The notes under the pieces were generated by a model that was not told where the DNA came from, ran no database searches, and saw only the letters and a program-made list of their open reading frames with translations. Below, piece by piece: positions 1 through 7,277 of a stretch of DNA of 28,541 nt; position 1 is the first letter of the stretch, and each line of letters begins with the position of its first letter. A program made the position numbers and the translations under genes. Source of the stretch: 2-01-FULL-41-14 sp046317875 (GTDB lineage: Bacteria; Pseudomonadota; Alphaproteobacteria; UBA7879; UBA5542); contig JBKCVN010000004.1 of NCBI GenBank assembly GCA_046317875.1, positions 1 to 28,541 of the forward strand, given 5' to 3'.

Positions 1-40
1 CCTTCTCATTAATCGGTTAGGCCCTTCTCAAAAATTAAAA

Positions 41-729
41 TTAATTCTTGTCCTCTGAAAGCTTTTTAAATAAATCCCCAGATTTTCTATGTTCTTGAAA
101 GCTTACCTCGATGATCGCCTCAAATACCACCACTTCTTCCAGATTTTTTTCCACAAAAGTATGGTTATCAAAAGATTTTATAAGAAAAAGTTTTTGATTT
201 TTTTTATGCTCATTAAAAGCATGTAAATTATCCAAACTTTTGGTTCCATCTGGCTTCAACAAAAGAAAACATGTGCTGGCTTTTTCTGTTACATCCTCCA
301 GCTTCCAGCGTTTTTTCATCGCATCGAAAATAGCTTGGCTAACCTCTTTTTTTTGACCTCTGCTCCCCCATAAAAAATATCCATTTTCCCAAAAGGAGTC
401 CAAAGCTCAGAGAATAAAGGCTCTTCATTAGACCCTCCAATTTTTAAAAATATATGGCTGGCAGATCTGCCATGCGAAAATAAAGGAAAAGGAATCACTT
501 GCCCCGTAAAAGGGCTGGTGACTGATTGTCCTCTGGATTTTGGATCTTGTTTTTTAATATTCACATCCAAAACTTTCTTGAATGCCGAAAGAGCCGTGAA
601 ATAGGGCTTCATTTCTTCTTCATTATTCCAGCGTGCAACCACATCATCTAAATTTAAAGCGGCACTAAAAGATACAGCTTGCCCACATGCTGTGATTAAA
701 ACAAGTAATGCAAATTTCTTTAAAGTCAT
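41..729 (-). pseudogene. Exported protein of unknown function, split by a -1 frameshift
   Basis: Two overlapping reading frames form one gene. The first starts at ATG 729 behind a strong GGGGGAGG ribosome site and encodes a signal peptide (MTLKKFALLVLITACGQAVS) and about 120 residues. It then runs out of frame and stops at 316. The second frame (stop at 41) continues naturally from a run of eight A on the minus strand (plus 347-354). There the sequence reads A AAA AAG in zero frame, the classic -1 slippery heptamer. Slipping would join ...GGAEVKKK to EVSQAIFDAMKKRW, giving a protein of roughly 230 residues. I recognise no domain. It may be a real frameshift mutation, a homopolymer sequencing error, or a programmed event; the second frame has only a TTG as independent start (403), so separate translation is less likely. 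Confidence 0.6.
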
Positions 730-800
730 AAATGTGTCCTCCCCCAGGTTTATATAAATTTTATACCCTATTTGGGAAAGGATCCAGGGGAAAGAGGCAT

Positions 801-1382
801 CTACGCCAATGAGTTTAATCGATTCAACAACGCCTGTACCGAATTATTCAACGATTCAATTTCACCCGATGTTAAACGGGAAATATTCTGCGAAATATAA
901 TTCAAAATAGCCGCCGCATAGGAAGATTGAACCCGAATAAAGGCTGTTAACATTTGGGGATACATATAGGTATCCCAAACGCTGGGGTTGTTCCCCTGGT
1001 TAATAAACAAGGCCTGTAAATAAGGGTTGTTGGCAATCCCCCCCTTAACGGCTTCCACCGTTTGTACGGAAGACAAAGCTGCCGTTCCCAGCAGCATGTT
1101 AATCACTGAATCCACGGTGGCTGAAACCTGTTGGGCGTTCGCTGCACTGACTAACTGACCAGGGGTCGATCCCCCCAAGGCTGCCAGTTTTGCCGCCAGC
1201 ATGGAAAGATTCGTCCGTAACTTGTTGGCTTCAGGAGAGTTAGCATGGGCTAGACCTTCCACATCCTTTACATCCCGATAAATCCCCGCGATAGAAGGTC
1301 CTGCACCCGGCACGCCACCCCCCATGCCAAAGGCATTGATTATGAAGATGGATATAAAAAATATTTTTTTTACGAAAAGCAT
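801..1382 (-). CDS. Small exported protein of unknown function
   Basis: This 193-residue protein begins with a clear signal peptide (MLFVKKIFFISIFIINAFG) followed by a short Gly/Pro-rich stretch (GMGGGVPGAGPS). The mature part is mostly predicted helix rich in Ala, Asn, Leu and Ser, with no cysteine and no motif I recognise. The start has a GGGG-type ribosome site just upstream on the minus strand. It lies 71 bases downstream of the frameshifted exported-protein gene at 41-729 in transcription terms, both on the minus strand but reading order is 801-1382 first, so they could be co-transcribed. Function unknown; likely secreted or periplasmic. Confidence 0.75.
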   Translation of the reverse strand: MLFVKKIFFISIFIINAFGMGGGVPGAGPSIAGIYRDVKDVEGLAHANSPEANKLRTNLSMLAAKLAALGGSTPGQLVSAANAQQVSATVDSVINMLLGTAALSSVQTVEAVKGGIANNPYLQALFINQGNNPSVWDTYMYPQMLTAFIRVQSSYAAAILNYISQNISRLTSGEIESLNNSVQALLNRLNSLA

Positions 1383-1508
1383 GTAACATCCCCGTTTGTT
1401 GTGAGGCTTATCTTATCAAAAAGAATAAAATACGGAAACAAAAAATAAGAAAGGAACAGGAAAACAAAGGCTCTTCACTTCTATTTTGGGTTGTGCTAGG
1501 TATTAAAA

Positions 1509-2528
1509 ATGATTATTTTATCACCTAAGATATTGTTCTTTTTGGGCTTTATTGTGTTCCAATCTATTTTTTCTGGGTATGCCGTCCTTCTGTCTTCTCC
1601 ACCCCTAATTTCTGAGCAAGATGTTAGAAAAAAAGAACAATCTGCAACTTTGGCCATGAATTGGACCGTTGATAAAGCCTCTTTAGGTTTTGACAGAAAA
1701 CATGGAAAGATAGCCCTAAAAATCCAGTTTATGGAAAAGTTTCCAGAAGAACTCTCTCCCTTTAAGGAAAAGTTCAGTTTCTCTTTATCACAGGGAACAA
1801 GCCTATGGACATTTGCCTGGCCAGATTTAGTCAGTCCTTCCGACTGTGAAGTTTCCCTAAATGCCCCTCCCTCCTTAGAAGAAGCCATGGGCATTGTTTA
1901 CCCGCCACGTGTGTTGGTAAATAAAACTCCTCAAAAACTAGATCTCCTTCAATTGGCAGATCTTATCAAAGACAAGAAATGCGTCTTCTATACCGGGGCA
2001 GGTATATCGGCAGGCGCGGTTCCCACCATGCTTCAGCTTATGGAAAAATTACACCTTATGCATGCGAGGGAAAAGGGAAACTTTTTAGCAGCAATTGAGA
2101 CTGCCCTAAAAGACCCCCAATCCTATATATCTCCCATAAATGATTTTTGCAATGCGTGTCTATTTGGCCAACCAACGCTTGCTCACATTGCAATCAGGAA
2201 CATAACCAAAAGAAAAAATTGGGGCCTCCTTACGGAAAACCTTGATCTTCTTCATCAAAGATCTGGTATAAACCCTCTCCATCATGCGGGTCCAAATTGG
2301 TTAACAGATCATATTAGTAAGGATGATCTGAAAAAAATTGATGTCATCATCACAGTTGGTCTGGCAAGTGATGAGAGTGGATTCTTGGCGTGGTTCAAGG
2401 CTTATCATCCAGAAGGTAAAATTATTTCTCTCGACCTAAAACAACCGAATTACCTAGATGAAGATGATTTTTTTCTACAGGATGATGTGCAAAAATCATT
2501 GCCTGAACTAAGCGCCCACCTTATCTAA
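1509..2528 (+). CDS. Exported Sir2-like (sirtuin-fold) protein lacking the zinc module
   Basis: This 339-residue protein has a signal peptide or N-terminal anchor (about residues 5-25), an unrecognised region of about 120 residues, then a Sir2-type NAD-binding core. Visible motifs are the NAD loop GAGIS (163-167), TENLD (242-246, the TQNID motif), LHQRSG (248-253) and LHHAG (257-261), which supplies the position of the catalytic histidine. After that only about 20 residues precede the next core strand (IITVGLASDES, 281-291) and the final IISLDL strand. Typical sirtuins carry a four-cysteine zinc module there, and it is absent. Sirtuins use NAD to deacylate lysines, and some bacterial members are ADP-ribosyltransferases or NADases. 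Export implies it acts outside the cytoplasm, perhaps in a host. The family assignment is good; the activity is inference. Confidence 0.8.
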   Translation: MIILSPKILFFLGFIVFQSIFSGYAVLLSSPPLISEQDVRKKEQSATLAMNWTVDKASLGFDRKHGKIALKIQFMEKFPEELSPFKEKFSFSLSQGTSLWTFAWPDLVSPSDCEVSLNAPPSLEEAMGIVYPPRVLVNKTPQKLDLLQLADLIKDKKCVFYTGAGISAGAVPTMLQLMEKLHLMHAREKGNFLAAIETALKDPQSYISPINDFCNACLFGQPTLAHIAIRNITKRKNWGLLTENLDLLHQRSGINPLHHAGPNWLTDHISKDDLKKIDVIITVGLASDESGFLAWFKAYHPEGKIISLDLKQPNYLDEDDFFLQDDVQKSLPELSAHLI

Positions 2529-2566
2529 GAGCAAACAATATATTCCTGCCAAGCTCATATATTTTC

Positions 2567-2645
2567 ATTAATTGAGGCACGAGGAGCACCGCGTTGCTAG
2601 ACTCATAGGGGTGCTGCAGTAACGAAATAATCGGATAAAAGAGAT
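2567..2645. repeat. Palindromic interspersed repeat, copy 1
   Basis: This noncoding segment aligns imperfectly with the element at 2653-2755. Shared blocks include GAGGCACGAGG / AAGGCACAAGG and the 3' block AACGAAATAATCGGATAAAAGAG / AACGAAGTAATCGAGTAAAAGAG. Its central hairpin is AGCACC (2585-2590) with GGTGCT (2610-2615), different in sequence from that of copy 2 but in the same place. Confidence 0.55.
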
Positions 2646-2652
2646 TCGGCCA

Positions 2653-2755
2653 TAGGTAATCTATTTTATTCGAGTACAAGGCACAAGGCGCGACGTGTAG
2701 GCATTCCTACACGAGGGCTACAGCAACGAAGTAATCGAGTAAAAGAGGTTACCTA
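2653..2755. repeat. Palindromic interspersed repeat, copy 2
   Basis: The ends are inverted: TAGGTAATCTATTTTATTCGA at 2653 pairs with TCGAGTAAAAGAGGTTACCTA ending at 2755 with a few mismatches. The centre holds a perfect 7-bp hairpin, GTGTAGG (2695-2701) and CCTACAC (2706-2712), with a 4-base loop. The right end supplies the TAG stop (2753-2755) of the LysE-type gene. It resembles a small palindromic element of the Rickettsia RPE or MITE kind by structure only; I cannot name the family. Confidence 0.6.
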
Positions 2756-3397
2756 GAGTGTGCGCATCATCAGTTTGCCGGCAAAATACAGCATATACGC
2801 CCCCATGCCTCGGTTAATCCAAACCCCACCCTTATCCAATATTCTTTTCGCTACAGAGTGGGAAAATACGGTTGATTGAAGGGTATACCAGGTAAACGAG
2901 CTTAACACCAAAAGCCCCCCATACATAAACTGTACTGACAAAGGCGTAGAGGGATCCACCGTGGCCGCCACAATACTGATGAACACTAACGAGGCCGAAG
3001 GGCATAAAATATCAATGGTAAAGCCCATGCGAAAGGCTTTCTTGGGGGTCATCCTTTTAAGGTGGGTGATGTACTCATTATCTTGGCCATCGGCGTTTAG
3101 AAGTTTTTTGGGGCTGAATAACATTTTTAACCCCAAATAGGCCAAATAAGCACCACCCGCATATTTAATGGTATTAAACAAAACGGGCGATTTTGAAATA
3201 AAAGCCCCAAATCCCAAAAAGCTGTAAGTCTTGTGAATAATAGTGCTTGTCACAATACCCAGACCCGTATAAAACCCAATTTTACGGGAATAATAACTGC
3301 TGTTATGAATCATCAAGGCCGTTTCTGGGCCAGGGCTGGTGAGATTCATTAAATTTAAAAGAAACAAGTTAAAAAATTGGGTAATATAAAAATCCAT
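2753..3397 (-). CDS. LysE/RhtB family amino-acid exporter
   Basis: This 214-residue integral membrane protein has the hallmarks of the LysE/RhtB translocator family: five to six hydrophobic helices, the N-terminal NLTSPGPETALMIHNSS signature (about residues 18-34) where the family has a conserved PGP, and the mid-protein KYAGGAYLAYLGLKML segment. Family members export amino acids such as lysine, threonine, homoserine or leucine across the inner membrane. The substrate cannot be told from sequence. It is divergent from prfB, with starts about 55 bases apart. Its last codons and TAG stop lie inside the terminal inverted repeat of the neighbouring palindromic element, so the C-terminus may have been set by insertion of that repeat. 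Confidence 0.88.
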   Translation of the reverse strand: MDFYITQFFNLFLLNLMNLTSPGPETALMIHNSSYYSRKIGFYTGLGIVTSTIIHKTYSFLGFGAFISKSPVLFNTIKYAGGAYLAYLGLKMLFSPKKLLNADGQDNEYITHLKRMTPKKAFRMGFTIDILCPSASLVFISIVAATVDPSTPLSVQFMYGGLLVLSSFTWYTLQSTVFSHSVAKRILDKGGVWINRGMGAYMLYFAGKLMMRTL

Positions 3398-3451
3398 GAT
3401 GGGTCCCTAACGCCTATTGATGTTTTGGAAAACTCGCTTTATAAAAAAGAC

Positions 3452-4553
3452 ATGCGTACAGAAATATCCCAAACCGTTGAAGAAATCAAACACTCTCTCT
3501 TGTTGTTGCGGAGGTTTCTTTGACTGGGATGCGGCCCACATTCGTTTAAAAGAGCTGGATAGCATCGTAGAAGCCCCCACCTTTTGGGATGATCCCCAAA
3601 ATGCCCAGGGTGTCATGCAAGAACGAACGGGCCTGACCCAAAAAATTCAAACCATCGAAAATTTTGAGAAAAGCCTGGAAGATAGCCTACTGCTGATCGA
3701 ACTGGGCGAAGCTGAAAATGATGCCACCACTGTGACAGAGGGCGAACAAGCCCTAGATACCCGGAAAAAAGAATTGTCCATGACCCACCTGGAAAGTCTG
3801 TTATCGGGCGAAGCGGATACCTGTTCGGCCTTCCTGGAAATTCATGCAGGGGCAGGCGGAACCGAGGCCCAAGACTGGGCCGAGATGTTGATGCGCATGT
3901 ACCTCAGGTGGTGCGAAGGTCGCCGGTATAAAGTTGAAATGCTTCAGGAAACCCCGGGGGAAGAAGCGGGCATCAAGTCCATCACTTTACAAGTCACGGG
4001 CCCCAAAGCCTATGGCTGGCTTAAAACGGAAAGTGGGGTTCATCGCTTGGTCCGCATATCGCCCTTCGATGCCAACGGCAAACGCCACACAAGCTTTGCC
4101 TCGGTGTGGGTCTATCCGGTGATTGATGATTCCATCGAAATTGAGATTCTGGATAAAGACCTGCGGGTCGATACGTACCGGGCCTCGGGTGCCGGGGGGC
4201 AACACGTAAATAAAACCGACAGCGCCATTCGTATCACCCACCTTCCCACCGGTATCGTAGTGCAATGCCAGAATGACCGTTCCCAACACCGCAACAGGGC
4301 CCAAGCCTATGACATGTTGAGGTCTCGACTGTATGAATTCGAACTTCAAAAAAAACAAGAGGCCGCCCAGGCCCAGGCCGAATCGAAAACCGATATTGGA
4401 TGGGGCCATCAAATCCGATCCTATGTTTTACAACCCTATCAAATGGTCAAAGACCTGCGCACCGGGGTGGAAATTGGAAATGCTCAGGCGGTCTTGGATG
4501 GCCGTATTGACGAATTTCTGGAAGCGGCCCTCAGTCAACGCTTGGGCAGCTAG
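3452..4553 (+). CDS. prfB: Peptide chain release factor 2, with programmed +1 frameshift
   Basis: RF2 recognises UAA and UGA stop codons in the ribosomal A site and triggers peptide release. The coding sequence starts at ATG 3452 (MRTEISQTVEEIKHSLLLLR...), reads CUU (3518-3520), meets UGA (3521-3523) and shifts +1 to GAC at 3522, continuing as DWDAAHIRLKELD. A continuous frame from 3417 also exists, but its N-terminus (rich in Lys and Cys) is not RF2-like; the frameshifted N-terminus is. The product is about 366 residues, close to the 365 of E. coli. It carries the SPF stop-recognition motif (VRISPFDANG) and the GGQ catalytic motif (SGAGGQHVNKTDSAIRITH). Expression is self-limiting: abundant RF2 terminates at UGA 3521, scarce RF2 permits the shift. 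Confidence 0.97.
3509..3524 (+). promoter_or_regulatory. prfB: prfB +1 programmed frameshift site
   Basis: The sequence CGGAGG TTT CTT TGA C has every known element of the RF2 autoregulatory site: an internal Shine-Dalgarno-like CGGAGG (3509-3514), a 3-base spacer, the slippery CUU (3518-3520), the UGA stop (3521-3523) and the following C. The spacing equals that of the E. coli site. Confidence 0.95.
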
Positions 4554-4677
4554 ACAATTGATTTTGCATGCACCGCTAAACTAATATTTGAAATATATAA
4601 ATATTTATATTTACTTTATTTTTATTGTAAATTATTAATATATTACTATATTTAATCATTTAGATAAGATAAAAATA

Positions 4678-5580
4678 ATGCGCAAAATTAATTTATTACT
4701 AAACATATACTCTCTATGGGTGCTTTTATTATCCTCAGTCTGTTTTTCTGCCAGCTTTGAAACCCCAGACGAGGAAACCAGGCGGTTCTTTTCATCCCTA
4801 TCCTATCAAGCATCTCCTATGATAGCTTCATCAGCCCAAGCCCGGGCCCTAACCCGACAAGATTCCTTTGATATGTTCACCTCCTGGGTTTTGGACAAAC
4901 CTCAGGTTGGTCACCAGGCTGCTTCTTTCTCGTCAGCCCCCCTATTACCCCTGGGCCGTACAGCATCTTTTCAAGAGGTGTTAGAGGACCTAGAGCATGC
5001 TACAGAAGATTCGAACACAACCGCTTCTTCCCATACAGGCTTAAATCTGAGCCATACGATGGATACAACCCTTGCAGATTTCATATCCACAGAATTAGAA
5101 GAAGAGGTTGATCCATCACCTGTGCCTTCCAAACCAAAGAAAAAGATCAAACCATCCCCTGAAGAACGGTTAAAAATCAAGACAAAAAAGAGTAAAACAT
5201 TTTCACGTGACCAAAGGGACAAAAATAAATTCAAATTAAACCAATTAGCCACACTTGCAGAAAAAGACCCCTTTTTAAAAGCCCAAATTGACAAGATCGA
5301 GAGCAGCGTGAAGATGTCTTATGAGTCGGAGAGGGCCTCCGCAAAAAAATCATTACCAAAAGACATATCTTCCGATGAAAAAAAACGGAGACTCAACGTA
5401 ATAGCATCTCGCTGTCTGCGCCAAAAAAAAAGAGAAAAAATGAATTTGTTAAAATCTTACTTGGCAACTCCCACCCTGGCCCAAGAAGGTGCAGCCGCAC
5501 CTCTCCAACCCATATCAGAAAGTAAAGATGATGAACATATTGAGGAGGAAGCCACAGTCAATATTTCTTCATCTAATTGA
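4678..5580 (+). CDS. Exported protein with a bZIP-like basic segment; probably truncated
   Basis: This 300-residue protein starts with a signal peptide (ending near VCFSASF), followed by a Ser/Thr-rich low-complexity region (about 30-130), an acidic patch (ELEEEVDP), a Lys-rich stretch (KPKKKIKPS) and a highly charged helix region. At about residues 240-262 the segment KKRRLNVIASRCLRQKKREK resembles the basic region of eukaryotic bZIP factors: Asn, then Ala-Ser at +3/+4, Arg at +8 and Lys at +10, with a Leu at +18. No leucine zipper follows. Two residues of the usual signature do not fit (Leu before the Asn, Cys at +6), so DNA binding is only a possibility. The frame stays open past the TGA at 5578 to 5832 apart from one TAG, so the present protein is likely shortened. 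Confidence 0.65.
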   Translation: MRKINLLLNIYSLWVLLLSSVCFSASFETPDEETRRFFSSLSYQASPMIASSAQARALTRQDSFDMFTSWVLDKPQVGHQAASFSSAPLLPLGRTASFQEVLEDLEHATEDSNTTASSHTGLNLSHTMDTTLADFISTELEEEVDPSPVPSKPKKKIKPSPEERLKIKTKKSKTFSRDQRDKNKFKLNQLATLAEKDPFLKAQIDKIESSVKMSYESERASAKKSLPKDISSDEKKRRLNVIASRCLRQKKREKMNLLKSYLATPTLAQEGAAAPLQPISESKDDEHIEEEATVNISSSN

Positions 5581-5832
5581 AGAATTTCAAAAGCTGATGA
5601 AGCAACTATGCTCCTTAACACAGCTTTTACCCCACTGGATTCAAATCTCCAAGATTACTTCTTAATAGGCCTATAGGATGAAGTTGAACATAAACCTGCT
5701 CAACAGCTGAGTGTTAACGAAGCCCTAGAGAACTTATGCCGGGTGGACCTAATTGGTAAACAGAAGAAAGAAGATTCTGATTTCAAAAAAGACCTGGAAA
5801 AATTTATGAAAAGACATGAATTCCTCAAATAA
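5581..5832 (+). pseudogene. Decayed C-terminal tail of the preceding gene
   Basis: In the same frame as 4678-5580, after the TGA at 5578-5580, the sequence encodes 31 residues (RISKADEATMLLNTAFTPL...), a TAG at 5674-5676, then 51 residues including KQKKEDSDFKKDLEKFM and a TAA at 5830-5832. The composition looks coding. A terminator-like hairpin begins at 5861, just after that TAA, as expected if 5832 was the original end of a gene of about 384 codons. Confidence 0.5.
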
Positions 5833-5860
5833 ACTCTAGATCATTTTGTCAATCTTGAAG

Positions 5861-5894
5861 AAGGTCTGCCTTTAAACTGGGGTGGGCCTTTTTT
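5861..5894 (+). terminator. Rho-independent terminator after the bZIP-like gene
   Basis: AAGGTCTGCC (5861-5870) can pair fully, with three G-U pairs, with GGTGGGCCTT (5881-5890) across a 10-base loop, and a T run follows at once. It lies 28 bases beyond the inferred ancestral stop at 5832. Confidence 0.6.
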
Positions 5895-5969
5895 AATGAA
5901 AAAAATCGCAAATCATATTTATTAATTTTAATTATTATATATCATGGATATATAGGGAGGTCATAATTC

Positions 5970-7277
5970 ATGAATATTTTTGTTCTATCTTTTGTTTCTA
6001 TTTTTATATTTTCTATTATTAATGCAAAAAAACCTTCCTCAGATCCTAAAGTACCTGAGAAAAAAAATTTAGTTGCCCCATTTTCTACAGCAGAACAGTT
6101 TTCTGGAGCTTTCTTGTGGGCACACAAGAAAAACATAACAGGCAAAGATCAAGTCATCACAATTATCGAACAAGAAGATGTCTCGGATATTTTAAAATAA
6201 AAGATCGGAGAGAATTTGATATCTGACCCAGGGCTTCAAAAGAAAAAAACTGAAATTGATCATGCATCAACAGTGGTATCGGCTTTCAGAAAAATAGCGC
6301 CAGAAAGCAAAATTTCCTTAATCAAGCTTGATGTTTTATTGAAGGAAGAAGATCAATTAAATAAATGGGTTGCTAATTCTTTCTTAATTAATTTTTCCCA
6401 AGGTTTTACCTCAAGGTTTCTGAAAAACACAGTGGAAGATCGGGGCCCTAGCGCTTATGACCAATTTAAAGAAAAACAAGTAAAAGATATTAATCATATA
6501 AAAAGCTTAATGCAAAAAGGAACAAATAAAATACTTTTTATAGCGGCTGGAAACGAAAACATATCTATTTCTGAACCAATTGGAAAATGGAAAGAAGAGG
6601 AATTTTATTTGATTCCAAAAGAAGCTCTTTTAGATCCATTTTTGGCAGATTTTACAATTATTGTAGGAGGAATAGACCAATTTTTTAGAAGTTCTTCAAC
6701 TTCCAACTTTCCTAGCCTTTCCCAGGTGGTTCAAGATAATTTCATATTAACCTTAGGAAAGAACATTAAATTATTAAATCATGGAAAAGAAAGCCTGCAG
6801 AATGGCACCTCTTTTGCCAGTCCTATTGCAGCTGGAGCTGCTGCATTATTAAAGCAAAAATACCCCGATTTTTCAGCCCAACAAATTAAAGAGGTTATTC
6901 TTGAATCCGCCTCTAAAAATTTTTTTATCGAGAAAGATTCAACTGTTCCTGGGGGAGCTCATATATTGGTGTATGATCCTGCAGATCCTTTCACACAAAC
7001 AATCCCTTCAAACGCTCAAGTCCAAGTAAGACCTTTTGATCCCTCATTATATGGGAAAGGTATTTTAAATTTACAAGCTGCTTTTGTTTATGGAGATTTG
7101 AAAGTAAAACATCCCACCTGGGATAAGAAAAGATTAAGAACAGAAATGCAAACCGTCCTAAGCCAACAACTTAACGATGCAGCAGTCATCCTTCAAAAAG
7201 CTTTTAAAAAATATCAAGCTCAAAAAAAATTAAAGCCGATTAAAAGACCAAAAGCTAATGAAAAAAATCGTAAATGA
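5970..7277 (+). pseudogene. Subtilisin-like (S8) serine protease, interrupted by one in-frame TAA
   Basis: A single frame from ATG 5970 to 7277 (435 codons) is broken only by TAA at 6198-6200. The part before the stop has a signal peptide (MNIFVLSFVSIFIFSIINA) and the first core strand, GKDQVITIIEQED, where Glu67 stands in place of the usual catalytic Asp. After the stop come the His motif DHASTVVSAF (His98), the oxyanion Asn in FIAAGNEN (Asn195) and the Ser motif NGTSFASPIAAGAAAL (Ser281), all in family order. A C-terminal extension contains an IQ-like segment (LQKAFKKYQAQKKL, about 408-421). Numbering is over the whole frame. A shorter product from TTG 6216 is possible but would lack the export signal and first strand. 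The 3' end overlaps the end of uvrC by 23 bases, tail to tail. Confidence 0.82.

Noticed and set aside
1496..1894. Minus-strand open frame over the Sir2-like gene
   Set aside because: It lies opposite the sirtuin N-terminal region, has no ribosome site and no recognisable motif.
2567..2755. CRISPR array
   Set aside because: There are only two imperfect copies, with no unique spacers of even length and no cas gene.
3417..3451. prfB start at 3417 in the uninterrupted frame
   Set aside because: The N-terminus it gives is unlike RF2; the frameshifted start at 3452 restores the conserved N-terminus.
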